From JAITVM01 sp031551135 (lineage in GTDB: Bacteria > Bacillota > Clostridia > Lachnospirales > JAITVM01): DNA of 64,000 bases. The stretch is taken from positions 14,201 through 78,200 of the forward strand of contig JAVBOA010000010.1 of assembly GCA_031551135.1 (NCBI GenBank). The letters are read 5' to 3'. Position 1 is the first letter of the stretch, and each line of letters begins with the position of its first letter. Shown here piece after piece: positions 34,185-42,845 of this stretch. The notes below the pieces were generated by a model that worked only from the letters and a program-made list of their open reading frames with translations, ran no database searches and was not told where the DNA came from. A program made the position numbers and the translations under genes.

Positions 34185-34297
34185 ATATTATTTCCCATTT
34201 GATTTGTAGAAAAAAATTTTCACAGCGAAGCGTTCCGCGCAATGCTTCAAGCGCGGAATGAAATATTTTTTTCTATTCTTTAGAAGGGAAATAGTAT
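34185..34297 (+). repeat. 113-bp hairpin element, copy B
   Basis: A full-length member whose ends changed together: ATATTATTTCCC on the left and GGGAAATAGTAT on the right. The central stem TTCCGCGC/GCGCGGAA is also changed in both arms compared with copy A. Its left end touches the AGGAGG site of the VOC gene. Confidence 0.9.
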
Positions 34298-34432
34298 AAT
34301 ATTTTACTCAAAAAGATTGTTGAAATTTTAACATAGCGATATATGAAATATGCTTATATTCAAAATCAGCGTGTCGGCATTTTATACTAAATAGTACAGA
34401 ATAAAATCTTTCTAACGAAGCATAAATACCAG

Positions 34433-34461
34433 TTGACAATTGTTTCAAGGTAGATTACAAT
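34433..34461 (+). promoter_or_regulatory. Sigma-A promoter of the triple-RidA gene
   Basis: Perfect TTGACA and TACAAT are separated by 17 bp, 39 nt before the start codon. Confidence 0.75.
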
Positions 34462-34500
34462 TCACAAGGTAATAAATATAACTAAAAGGAGAACATTATC

Positions 34501-35766
34501 ATGAGCGGCTATAACGCAGTACTAGCAAGAAATACCGAAAACGCTCCAATAAACGCTTCATATTCGCAAACGGTAGCTTTTTCACATTACAATAATTTTT
34601 CGGCTCAATTACCTATCGATCCAAAATCCGGCAAATTAGTGGCCGGCGGCGTAAAAGAACAAGCCGAGCAATGCTTTAAAAACATCAAAGCAGTAGTAGA
34701 AAGCATAAACCATGTTATGAGTGACGTTGTCAGAATCACTGTATTCGTTAAGAATATCAAAGATGTCGACGCTGTAAACGAAGTTTATAAAACATTCTTC
34801 CCGACATATGTTCCTACAAGAACTACAGTTGCAGTAGATGCATTGCCTATGGATGCTTTAGTGCAAATCGAAGCGCTTATTTCGAACGGCGAAGGCACAA
34901 TTCCAAACGCACCGCAAGCAGGCGACTTGATTAAGCTTACAAACAACACGGCAAATGCGCCAATATGTGCGCTTTCTACACAAACCGTGTCTTTTTCTCA
35001 TTACAATAATCTTTCGGCTCAATTGCCTATCGACCCAAAAACCGGCAGATTAGTAATCGGCGGCGTAAAAGAGCAAACTGCACAGTGCTTAAAAAATATT
35101 AAGGCGATTTTAGAAAGTATCGACGTTCCTTTTGACGATATTGTTAAAATTAATATATTCCTTAAAGACCTTTCGGATATTGAAGCCGTAAACGAAGTTT
35201 ATACAACATTTTTCCCTGACTCGGCTATCGCAAGAGCCGTTGCTTATCTTCCTGCAAGAACTGTAATTTCAGCGTCCGCTTTGCTTATGGATGCTTTAGT
35301 TCAAATCGAAGCAGTGGTTTCACACGGAGACGGTACGCCTCCGCAAGCTATTGAAGATAGACACGGACTTATTATCGAAGCAAACAATACAGAAAATGCA
35401 CCAAAATCTTCTCTGTCTACACAGACCGTGGCTTTTTCTCATTACAATCATCTTTCGGCGCAATTGCCTTTAGACGCAAAAGGCAGCATGGTAGCCGGCG
35501 GTGTAAAAGAACAAGCCGGACAATGCTTGAAAAATATTAAAGCAATTGTAGAAAGTATCGACCATTCTATGGAAGATATAGTTAAAGTAAATGTATTCCT
35601 TAAAAATATCGCGGATATCGACGCTATGGATGAAGTTTACAAAACATTCTTTCCAAGCGGCACTCCTGCACGCAGAGTAGTCGGCGTATCGGCTTTGCTT
35701 AACGATGCTCTGATTCAAATAGATGCCGTTGTATCAAACGCAGAAGGAACTCCGCCAATAGCATAA
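34501..35766 (+). CDS. Three tandem RidA/YjgF domains in one chain
   Basis: The protein has 421 residues made of three RidA-like repeats, at about 1-138, 139-285 and 290-421. Each repeat has the block QTVAFSHYNN-SAQLPIDPK, GGVKEQAxQCxKNIKAxxES, VNEVY-TFFP and the Arg that binds the substrate carboxylate (PTRTTV, PARTVI, PARRVV). RidA normally forms a homotrimer of about 125-residue subunits and hydrolyses reactive 2-aminoacrylate/imine intermediates, with active sites between subunits. Here a single chain could form a complete pseudo-trimer. The repeats remain very alike at DNA level, so the triplication is recent or kept uniform by conversion. The gene has a strong promoter and terminator and is monocistronic. 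Confidence 0.88.
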   Translation: MSGYNAVLARNTENAPINASYSQTVAFSHYNNFSAQLPIDPKSGKLVAGGVKEQAEQCFKNIKAVVESINHVMSDVVRITVFVKNIKDVDAVNEVYKTFFPTYVPTRTTVAVDALPMDALVQIEALISNGEGTIPNAPQAGDLIKLTNNTANAPICALSTQTVSFSHYNNLSAQLPIDPKTGRLVIGGVKEQTAQCLKNIKAILESIDVPFDDIVKINIFLKDLSDIEAVNEVYTTFFPDSAIARAVAYLPARTVISASALLMDALVQIEAVVSHGDGTPPQAIEDRHGLIIEANNTENAPKSSLSTQTVAFSHYNHLSAQLPLDAKGSMVAGGVKEQAGQCLKNIKAIVESIDHSMEDIVKVNVFLKNIADIDAMDEVYKTFFPSGTPARRVVGVSALLNDALIQIDAVVSNAEGTPPIA

Positions 35767-35786
35767 AACTTTTTATTATAAATCAG

Positions 35787-35813
35787 CCGTTCTCGAAAGA
35801 GAGCGGTTTTTTT
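35787..35813 (+). terminator. Terminator of the triple-RidA gene
   Basis: CCGTTCTC/GAGAGCGG forms an 8-bp stem with GAAA tetraloop, followed by TTTTTTT. Confidence 0.85.
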
Positions 35814-35925
35814 ACGCATTACAATCAATGTATTGTTAAAGACAGTATAAAATTAAAAAAATTGTATATTTATCGCATTTTATTTTGTATAATAGTATAA
35901 AATACATAAATATGGGGGATACTAA

Positions 35926-37005
35926 ATGATTAACGAAGTAAAAAAATATTATGACCTCAGCGGAAATATTACTTCTTGCGAACCTTTCGGACAAGGGCAT
36001 ATTAATGATACTTATCTTGTTATTTTAGATGACGGCAAAAAATACATATTGCAAAGAATTAATACCCGTGTTTTTAAAAATCCGGACGAACTTATGCAAA
36101 ATATTGAAGGCGTAACAAATTTTTTAAGAAAAAAGATAATCGATAATGGCGGAAATCCCGACCGTGAATCTCTGACCATTATAAAAACTATAGACAATAA
36201 AACCTATTTTGCCGATTCCAACAGCGATTGCTGGCGTATTTATACTTTTATAGATGATGCCGTTACTTACCAAATCGCCGAATCGCCTTTGCATCTTTAC
36301 GAATCGGGCCGCGCTTTCGGTATGTTTCAAAAAAACTTGGCGGATTATCCGGCGCATACTCTTTTCGAGCCGATTGCAAATTTTCATAATACAAAAGTCA
36401 GATTCGAAACTTTTTTAAAAGCCGTTGACGAAGATGTAAAATCCAGAAAAAATGATGCACTAAACGAAATCGAATTTGCCATGAAGCGCGCCGGCGAAAC
36501 GGGTATTTTGGTAGATATGCTGGCGAACAGCGAATTGCCTTTGCGCGTCACACATAATGATACAAAATTCAATAATGTTATTATCGATAAAAACACCGGA
36601 AAAGCAATCTGCGTTGTAGATCTCGATACCGTAATGCCCGGCCTTGCTTTATATGATTACGGCGATTCTATTCGTTCCAGCACAAATCCTGCGGACGAGG
36701 ACGAAAAAGATATTTCGAAAGTATTTATGGATAATGATTTTTTTGAAAGCTTCACAAAGGGATATTTAGAGGTTGCGAAAGAATTTCTCCAGCCTAATGA
36801 AATTAAAATGCTTGCTTTTTCCGCAAAACTCATGACTTTGGAATGCGGAATCAGATTTTTGACCGACCATCTTCAAGGCGATGTTTATTTTAAAACACAC
36901 CGCGAAAACCATAATCTCGACCGCTGCCGCACGCAATTTAAATTAGTGGCTGATATGGAAGAAAAAATGCAATATATGCACGATTTTATTAATAGCAATC
37001 TATAA
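35926..37005 (+). CDS. nahK: N-acetylhexosamine kinase-like phosphotransferase (NahK family)
   Basis: The protein has 359 residues, the same length as Bifidobacterium longum NahK as I remember it. It has the aminoglycoside-phosphotransferase fold. Shared blocks include GHINDTYLV, YILQRIN, the catalytic RVTHNDTKFNNV, the metal Asp in VVDLDTVMPG, YGDSIR-----DEDEKD and the C-terminal LECGIRFLTDHLQGD. NahK phosphorylates the anomeric carbon of GlcNAc or GalNAc released from host glycans. A GGGGG site precedes the ATG. No lacto-N-biose phosphorylase or epimerase lies alongside, so the exact sugar is uncertain. Confidence 0.8.
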   Translation: MINEVKKYYDLSGNITSCEPFGQGHINDTYLVILDDGKKYILQRINTRVFKNPDELMQNIEGVTNFLRKKIIDNGGNPDRESLTIIKTIDNKTYFADSNSDCWRIYTFIDDAVTYQIAESPLHLYESGRAFGMFQKNLADYPAHTLFEPIANFHNTKVRFETFLKAVDEDVKSRKNDALNEIEFAMKRAGETGILVDMLANSELPLRVTHNDTKFNNVIIDKNTGKAICVVDLDTVMPGLALYDYGDSIRSSTNPADEDEKDISKVFMDNDFFESFTKGYLEVAKEFLQPNEIKMLAFSAKLMTLECGIRFLTDHLQGDVYFKTHRENHNLDRCRTQFKLVADMEEKMQYMHDFINSNL

Positions 37006-37035
37006 ATATCAGGGCCGCTCAATGCGACCCCTTTT

Positions 37036-38115
37036 TTATAATTTCATGCCCTCTTTCCAATCAAGCGACAAAAGTTTTTTCGAAGCTATCAGATACATCA
37101 CGAAAGCCCCAATAAACACAATAAATGTAAAAATTATTTTATTCTCGACAAAAAATATCCTATAGTCATAAAATCGTATAATCAATAAATTTACCGCGTA
37201 AAATAATATTCCCAGTGAATTTAGCTTTGTTTTTATGGGAATCATTATCAACAAATATGTACATCCGTAATATAAAATCGAAAATAAAGAAAACTCGATA
37301 ATCGATTTTTTAAAAATAACTGACGAACAGAGCATGAGAAAAAGCATGATTAAAATCATTAATACGATATTTTTATTGCTTTTTTTATCAAGAAAAAAAC
37401 CAAACACGAATATTACTAAAAAAGTAATTAAATGAACCGCAAGTTCTGATAATGTCCGGAAATCATAAAGTAATTTAGAATAATCGGTATAAATTTTGAA
37501 AAAGCACGCACATGCACTAAGAATTACCATCAAAAATATATTAGATAATTCAATTTTTTCGCTTTTAAATTCCTCGGTATTTTTGAAATAAAAGCAGTAT
37601 AAAAAAAATGCGAATAACGAAACTAATAGAAGTATCAGAAAATTCTGTGCTCCTTCGCTGAAAATCTCAGATCTGCCTTCATTGGCCGCCGAAAGCATGG
37701 AATAATTATAGCTTTTGTAAAAAAAGAACTTTCTTATGTAGTAAAAAATAGATTCTCCGATAACAATGGCTGTGATAAAAATTGCTAAGATTTTGTAGGA
37801 GCTGTCAGAACAATTAATAAGCGTGTCGGAAAACAGGATTCCGGTCAAAATACCATGGGCCAATATTAAATACGAATAAAACGGTATATTTTTATAAAAC
37901 AGCAAAACTTCAAGAATCATAAACAGGAAAAAGATAAATTTAAGATTGTATTTTTTTTGTTTTATTATGTGAAAAAAAGAGCGGATTAAAATGCCAAGCA
38001 TAATCGAAACTAAAAAATTGCGGTACATTTTATCATCGCTGACAATATTAGCGGACAAAAAAGCAAAAGAAATAAATAAAAAAGACAAAATGTAAAAAGA
38101 AAGCTTCCTGAGCAT
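37036..38115 (-). CDS. Multi-pass membrane protein of unknown function
   Basis: The protein has 359 residues, with about 10-11 hydrophobic helices spread over its length and short polar loops rich in Lys, Tyr and Asn. No transporter or enzyme motif is recognisable. The ribosome site is AAGGGG, somewhat distant from the ATG. The gene sits alone, with a structured tandem repeat just upstream. Confidence 0.7.
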   Translation of the reverse strand: MLRKLSFYILSFLFISFAFLSANIVSDDKMYRNFLVSIMLGILIRSFFHIIKQKKYNLKFIFFLFMILEVLLFYKNIPFYSYLILAHGILTGILFSDTLINCSDSSYKILAIFITAIVIGESIFYYIRKFFFYKSYNYSMLSAANEGRSEIFSEGAQNFLILLLVSLFAFFLYCFYFKNTEEFKSEKIELSNIFLMVILSACACFFKIYTDYSKLLYDFRTLSELAVHLITFLVIFVFGFFLDKKSNKNIVLMILIMLFLMLCSSVIFKKSIIEFSLFSILYYGCTYLLIMIPIKTKLNSLGILFYAVNLLIIRFYDYRIFFVENKIIFTFIVFIGAFVMYLIASKKLLSLDWKEGMKL

Positions 38116-38158
38116 TAAATTATCATCCCCTTTTAATCATCTGTAGAAATATAGAAGC

Positions 38159-38414
38159 CTTCGACTTTGTCGGACACACGTAATTTCATAGCTCATACAT
38201 TTTTATAGAAAAACGCTATAAAAATGTATTCGTTACGTGTTAAAGCCTTCGGCTTTAATCCGCGGCGCGGATTTTGTCCGACTTCGTCGGACACACGTTA
38301 TTTCATAGCTCATACATTTTTATAAAAAAACGCTATAAAAATGTATTCGTTACGTGTTAAAGCCTTCGGCTTTAATCCGCGGCGCGGATTTTGTTCGACT
38401 TCGTCGAACACACG
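38159..38414. repeat. Tandem repeat, 117-bp period, built of nested hairpins
   Basis: Two full units and the start of a third are seen; the marker CGGACACACG or CGAACACACG recurs at 38171, 38288 and 38405. Each unit has ACACGTAA/TTACGTGT closing ATACATTTTTATA/TATAAAAATGTAT, then AAAGCCttcGGCTTT and AATCCGCGgCGCGGATT, and units are joined by a GTCCGACttcGTCGGAC-type hairpin. The two units are nearly identical. It occupies the middle of a 390-bp gap between two minus-strand genes, where no coding region is supported. The function is unknown. Confidence 0.85.
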
Positions 38415-38505
38415 TAATATTATACCCTTTTATGGTTATTTTTTCAATATACGTGCCGAATTTTGGCATAAAAAAAGCTGAAGTTAAATACTCCAGCAGA
38501 AATTA

Positions 38506-38901
38506 CTATTCTTCCTCATCTTCGTCAAAATCATCTTCATCGTAATCTTCGTCGTCTTCTTCGTCATAAATATATTCAACATCATCAAAACCATCAAATT
38601 CATCAAACTGAAAAAGTTGCTCAAATTCCTTTGATACTTTGTCGAACTCATCATCGGATTCAATAAGTTCCAGTTCTACTTCGTCGCCGTTTTCTTTATA
38701 TACATAAATCAAAACTTCGTCGTCGCCAATAGGCATTAATGCAATATACGATTTATTTTCAACATCAAAAACACCAAGCACGCTGCACTCTAACTCTGAA
38801 CCGTCGTCTAAGGTTATAATAATTGTTTCTTGGGCATGGTCGTGATCGCAGCCACAGTCACAAGAATCGCCACAATCTCCGTCAAAATGATTATGTTCCA
38901 T
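38506..38901 (-). CDS. DUF1292-family acidic protein
   Basis: The protein has 131 residues. A His/Cys-rich N-terminus (CGDSCDCGCDHDH) is followed by the DUF1292 core (ETIIITLDDGSELECSVLG, KSYIALMPI, VLIYVYKENGDEVELELI) and a very acidic tail of Asp/Glu/Tyr. AGGAGG precedes the ATG; an upstream in-frame ATG lacks a site. DUF1292 proteins are common in Firmicutes and their function is unknown. The N-terminal Cys/His cluster could bind metal. Confidence 0.85.
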   Translation of the reverse strand: MEHNHFDGDCGDSCDCGCDHDHAQETIIITLDDGSELECSVLGVFDVENKSYIALMPIGDDEVLIYVYKENGDEVELELIESDDEFDKVSKEFEQLFQFDEFDGFDDVEYIYDEEDDEDYDEDDFDEDEEE

Positions 38902-39029
38902 AAATGAACCTCCTAAAAAAGATTTGCCATTCAAATTGTCTGACGTTAGCTTATATTATACCATAAATAATTATTTGTAAACAAAAATTTATTAATTCGT
39001 TGAGTAAATATTTTAACAAAATTTTATTT

Positions 39030-39073
39030 ATACTATTTTCATTTTTTTCTATCCTTTATAATGAAAATAGTGT
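39030..39073 (+). repeat. Short deletion derivative of the hairpin element
   Basis: ATACTATTTTCAT joins directly to TTTTTTCTATCCTTTATA and ATGAAAATAGTGT. It equals a full-length element with its middle removed. Confidence 0.85.
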
Positions 39074-39103
39074 TATAACAATTCCACAAAAATAACACTC
39101 TGT

Positions 39104-39145
39104 AATACTATTTACATTTTTCTATCTTTAAAGAATGGAAATCGT
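39104..39145 (+). repeat. Second, decayed short derivative of the hairpin element
   Basis: ATACTATTTACATTTTTCTATCTTTAAAGAATGGAAATCGTA keeps the TTTTTCTATC core, but the right end has diverged. It lies 30 nt from the previous copy. Confidence 0.7.
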
Positions 39146-39170
39146 AAAATATACAAAGTGTTATTTTTTA

Positions 39171-39863
39171 TTACTCGGTATTCTCGTTAAAATACTTGAT
39201 AATCCCTTTATAAATCGCCCATGCGATTTTTTCTTGGTATTCGTTATCAGAAAGCTTATTGGTGTCGCTGGGATTCGATAAAAACCCGCATTCCACAATA
39301 ATCGCCGGTGTTTTTGATTTTTTCAGCAAATAATAATTCGTATTCGCCTTTGCTTCTCTACGGTTTTCCGGATCAACGAAAGCCTTAATTTCCTCCTGAA
39401 CATTTTCGGCAAGCTTTTTGGAATTTTCGAAATTCTCAAAATAAAAAACCTGCGCCCCTTGAACAGTTTCTTTCGGATAAGAGTTTTGGTGTATGCTGAC
39501 AAGAATATCCGATTTGTAATCATTCGCAATGACGATTCTTTCACGCATATCAATCGACTTTCGCTCGCCCAACGCTTCGTCCGTAGTTCTTGTCATCAAA
39601 ACCGTAGAACCGCCCTGCTCTAAATATGACTGCAATTTTTTCGCTATCTGCAAATTTATATCTTTTTCTAATTTTTCGTCAGCGCTGACTTTTCCGGGGT
39701 CCCAGCCGCCGTGACCGGAGTCAATCGCAATTATTTTTTTAGAGATCGGCATCGAAAAAGTAGCAACTGTTTCATCTTTATAAATTTTAATAACACCGAT
39801 AATTATTACAGTCAAATAAGTAAAAAATAATATAGTTTCTTTTTTAATTGAAAATACTTTCAA
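39171..39863 (-). CDS. cwlD: N-acetylmuramoyl-L-alanine amidase, CwlD-like
   Basis: This is a 230-residue Amidase_3 zinc enzyme that cuts the amide between N-acetylmuramic acid and the peptide stem. A membrane/signal helix lies at residues 10-27 (TILFFTYLTVIIIGVIKIY). The catalytic zinc residues are in IDSGHGGWDPG (His), an internal Glu after DEKLEKDIN, SIHQNSY (His) and VECGFLSN (Glu). Length and domain layout match CwlD, which makes muramic delta-lactam in spore cortex, so a spore-forming ancestry is plausible. The exact role is inferred. Confidence 0.82.
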   Translation of the reverse strand: MKVFSIKKETILFFTYLTVIIIGVIKIYKDETVATFSMPISKKIIAIDSGHGGWDPGKVSADEKLEKDINLQIAKKLQSYLEQGGSTVLMTRTTDEALGERKSIDMRERIVIANDYKSDILVSIHQNSYPKETVQGAQVFYFENFENSKKLAENVQEEIKAFVDPENRREAKANTNYYLLKKSKTPAIIVECGFLSNPSDTNKLSDNEYQEKIAWAIYKGIIKYFNENTE

Positions 39864-39982
39864 AGAGCACCCCCAAAAATAAATTCCTAATCATCTCTAT
39901 TCAAAGAACTTCTATAAAATATTATTCGGGAGTTATCATAAATATTCGAAATAACCTAAAAAGGATTTTTCGTCAGCCTAAA

Positions 39983-41422
39983 TCAATTTAATGTAATTTC
40001 CACTTTTCTTTCTTTTTGATTCCAATCGACTTCGGCTTTAAAAGCCTCCGAAATCGCACGTATCGGGACAAAAGTACGGTCATTTACGATTATCGGCTCA
40101 GTGTCCAAAGATATTTCTCTGTCATTTACAGACATATTATTTTTTCCGATAGTTAAATTTATTATTGTACTGCCCTTTTTTGCCGTAATATTTTTATTTG
40201 AGTCATTCCATTCGACTTCTGCGCCGAGTGCATTAAAAACCGCGCGCATCGGTACGAGAACACGTTCATTTTCGATTATCGGATTTTGCTCAAATCCTAA
40301 ATATTCTCCATTTATATAAACCCGAACAAGCGGATTTTTTATAACACCGTTTACTTCGTTAGCAACTGTCCAAGTCAAACCTTCTCTGAAATCCAGCGCA
40401 AAATTGAAAACCGGCTCAATTACTAAATTATTTTTTTTATCAATAAATCCATTTTTGCCGTCTTTGCCGATACAAGCCAAGCCTTCGCTGAAATCATAAG
40501 CCTCGTCATATTCGAACGGAATTTTCAAAATACCGTTTTTATCAATAAAACCCCATTTTCCGTCCATCATAACGGCGGCGTACCCTTCATAAAAATCCCG
40601 TGCGTCTTCAAATTGACAAGGTATAATTTCTGCGCCTGTTTTGTCCAGATATCCGAATCCGTTTTCCGATTTTACGAGCGCCCTTTCGTCCTTAAAATAA
40701 ATATCCATGCTCATATTATCGTAAGGCCTTGTTGCGATTACGATTTTTCCGGTTTTATCGATAAAAGTCAGCCTATTATGCGCCGCAATAGAATCTTTTT
40801 CGGCAACGGCGATTGATGCCGGCGCAAGCCCTTCATTAAAATAATCATCAAATATCCAATAAATTATGTCGTCCTGCTCATAAATATCGCCTATAAGAGC
40901 TTTATTAATCAAAGGTTTTTCGATAACGATTTCGCCTTTTTTATTTATAAAATATTGCTGTCCGTCCAAAATAACCGGTGCCAAACCGTCATTGAACTCC
41001 CCTGCCCAATCGTAGACAAAAGGAATCACGATATTATTATTTGCGTCCAAATATCCGAATAATTCATCCTTTTTAACAGAGCAAAGCCCCTCTTTATAAT
41101 CAAAAGCCGATTGATAAATACAAGGGATAACTTCTTCGCCTTTTTTATTTATATAACCCCACTGCCCTTCTCCTTTTGCAACAACCGCCAATCCCTCATT
41201 AAAATAAAAAGCATATTCATATTGCTGCTTAATAACGGTTTTTCCGTCAACATCCATATATCCGAATAAATCGTCCTCGGAAAAAACCATCAAGCCCTCT
41301 TGATAATTTCCGACTGAAGTCACCTCGTTGTCATAGAAAAATTTATAGTCGACCGGCTCTGCAAAAATTGATTGCGGAAAAACAAAAATTAAAAACAAAA
41401 AAGCAATAAATACCCTTTTCAT
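39983..41422 (-). CDS. WG-repeat protein with C-terminal copper-amine-oxidase-like domain
   Basis: The secreted protein has 479 residues. A signal peptide (RVFIAFLFLIFVFPQSIFA) is followed by about seven WG/KWG-type beta repeats of the form GxxGYxDxxG-xxIPxxYD. A C-terminal domain has two halves (RVLVPMRAVFNALGAEVEW and RTFVPIRAISEAFKAEVDW), the N-terminal-like domain of copper amine oxidases common in clostridial cell-surface proteins. AAGGAGG precedes the chosen ATG; an upstream start would misplace the signal. Its role is probably envelope or surface binding. Confidence 0.85.
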   Translation of the reverse strand: MKRVFIAFLFLIFVFPQSIFAEPVDYKFFYDNEVTSVGNYQEGLMVFSEDDLFGYMDVDGKTVIKQQYEYAFYFNEGLAVVAKGEGQWGYINKKGEEVIPCIYQSAFDYKEGLCSVKKDELFGYLDANNNIVIPFVYDWAGEFNDGLAPVILDGQQYFINKKGEIVIEKPLINKALIGDIYEQDDIIYWIFDDYFNEGLAPASIAVAEKDSIAAHNRLTFIDKTGKIVIATRPYDNMSMDIYFKDERALVKSENGFGYLDKTGAEIIPCQFEDARDFYEGYAAVMMDGKWGFIDKNGILKIPFEYDEAYDFSEGLACIGKDGKNGFIDKKNNLVIEPVFNFALDFREGLTWTVANEVNGVIKNPLVRVYINGEYLGFEQNPIIENERVLVPMRAVFNALGAEVEWNDSNKNITAKKGSTIINLTIGKNNMSVNDREISLDTEPIIVNDRTFVPIRAISEAFKAEVDWNQKERKVEITLN

Positions 41423-41773
41423 AAAAAGCCCTCCTTCAAATACTTTATCCTTCTGTTGAAAATAACAAGATTTCATCTATCGGTCAAAAAAATCTTTTTG
41501 CTTTTAACTTTATTGTGTATAATAAAATAAGATTAAAATGCTATAATAATTATGTTAAACAATCGTTATGAATATATTATAATACGAATTCTTTACAGGC
41601 ACAGTATGCTTTTTTTAACATATTATGCGATTTTTTATAGCTTTGGGATTTCCTACACTATCCATATTTTCCCGAATTATGTCCAAAAATACTCAACTAA
41701 TTTATCGACATATTTTCCAAAAACATTCTATATTGTCAGTTGAATTTTAATAATTTTGAAAAGAGGTAAATTT

Positions 41774-42688
41774 ATGTTATATGATTGCTTGATAGTCGGA
41801 GCCGGCCCGGCCGGACTTACAGCCGCTTTGTACACCAACAGAGCCGGACTTTCCACAATTGTGCTGGAGAAATTTTTTGTCGGCGGGCAAGTTTCGAATA
41901 CTTATGAAGTAGATAATTATCCGGGATATTCACAGATTTCCGGTCCCGAATTGATGCAGAAAATCGAAGAACATTCCAAAAACCACGGAACGAATATTGT
42001 TTTTGATGAAGTAACGGATATCAGCAAAGAAGGAAATATTTTTAAAATAAAATGCAAAAAAAATGAATATACATCAAAAACCGTTATCGTTACAACAGGC
42101 GCTAAACCAAGACTTTTGGAGGTAAAAGGCGAATCGGAATTTAAAGGGCGCGGTGTTTCTTATTGTGCGACTTGCGACGGCGCATTTTATAAAGCTAAAG
42201 ATGTAGCCGTACTCGGAAGCGGCAATACCGCCGTTGAAGATGCGATTTTTTTGGCGAGACTTTGCCGAAAAGTCTATTTAATCAGCAGATCGGGCAGATT
42301 AAAAGCGGAACAGCGAATTTTGGACCGTTTACCGGATTTTTCGAATATCGAAGTGATTTATAATCATACATGTAAAGAAATCACGGGAAGTAATTTTGTC
42401 GAGAAAATAATAATGTCCAATATATCGGATAATTCTATCAGAGAATTTGAAGTCTCGGGAGTTTTTGTGGCGATTGGAATTACTCCTAATTCAAATATTT
42501 TAGCGGATAAACTCAGCACAACAAACCACGGTTATATTACTACAAATGAAAAAATGCAGACTGAAATACCGGGGCTTTTCGCCGCCGGTGATGCTAGGGA
42601 CACTCCGCTCAGGCAGATTATTACGGCTGCCTCCGACGGCGCAATTGCCGCTTATCATGCATCTTTGTATATTGCCGAAAATAAATAA
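41774..42688 (+). CDS. trxB: Thioredoxin reductase
   Basis: This 304-residue flavoenzyme reduces thioredoxin with NADPH. The FAD motif is GAGPAGLTAALY at residues 10-20, the redox pair is Cys131-Cys134 in CATCDGAFY, the NADPH motif is GSGNTAVEDA, and the FAD closing motif is GLFAAGDARD. AAGAGGT precedes the ATG; a start 18 nt upstream is unlikely. It is monocistronic, with no trxA adjacent. The 351-bp gap before it has a short open frame without a ribosome site and nothing else that I can support. Confidence 0.95.
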   Translation: MLYDCLIVGAGPAGLTAALYTNRAGLSTIVLEKFFVGGQVSNTYEVDNYPGYSQISGPELMQKIEEHSKNHGTNIVFDEVTDISKEGNIFKIKCKKNEYTSKTVIVTTGAKPRLLEVKGESEFKGRGVSYCATCDGAFYKAKDVAVLGSGNTAVEDAIFLARLCRKVYLISRSGRLKAEQRILDRLPDFSNIEVIYNHTCKEITGSNFVEKIIMSNISDNSIREFEVSGVFVAIGITPNSNILADKLSTTNHGYITTNEKMQTEIPGLFAAGDARDTPLRQIITAASDGAIAAYHASLYIAENK

Positions 42689-42689
42689 A

Positions 42690-42732
42690 AAAATCCGCCG
42701 AAAACACTTTCGCTGTTTTCGGCGGATTTTTT
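42690..42732 (+). terminator. Strong terminator of trxB
   Basis: A 17-bp near-perfect stem (AAATCCGCCGAAAACA / TGTTTTCGGCGGATTTTTT) with a 7-nt loop. It abuts hairpin element copy C. Confidence 0.9.
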
Positions 42733-42845
42733 ATACTATTTTCAATATTAAGGATAGAAAAAAATATTTAATTTCGCGCTTAAAGCCTGCGCGAAACGCT
42801 CCGCTGTGAAAGATTTTTTTCTACTTATCAAAATGAAAATAGTAT
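42733..42845 (-). repeat. 113-bp hairpin element, copy C (reverse orientation)
   Basis: Read on the minus strand it matches copies A and F, with central stem TTTCGCGC/GCGCGAAA. It starts immediately after the trxB terminator, and its far end touches the stop codon of the LtaS-like gene. Confidence 0.9.

Noticed and set aside
38159..38414. CRISPR array
   Set aside because: The repeats are directly abutting 117-bp units with no unique spacers, and no cas genes are present.
38354..38545. 63-codon plus-strand frame across the tandem repeat
   Set aside because: It runs through the 117-bp repeat and into the 3' end of the DUF1292 gene on the other strand; the serine run is the reverse of the acidic tail codons.
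41552..41743. 63-codon open frame upstream of trxB
   Set aside because: No ribosome site, unusual hydrophobic/Tyr-rich composition from AT-rich DNA, and no family resemblance.
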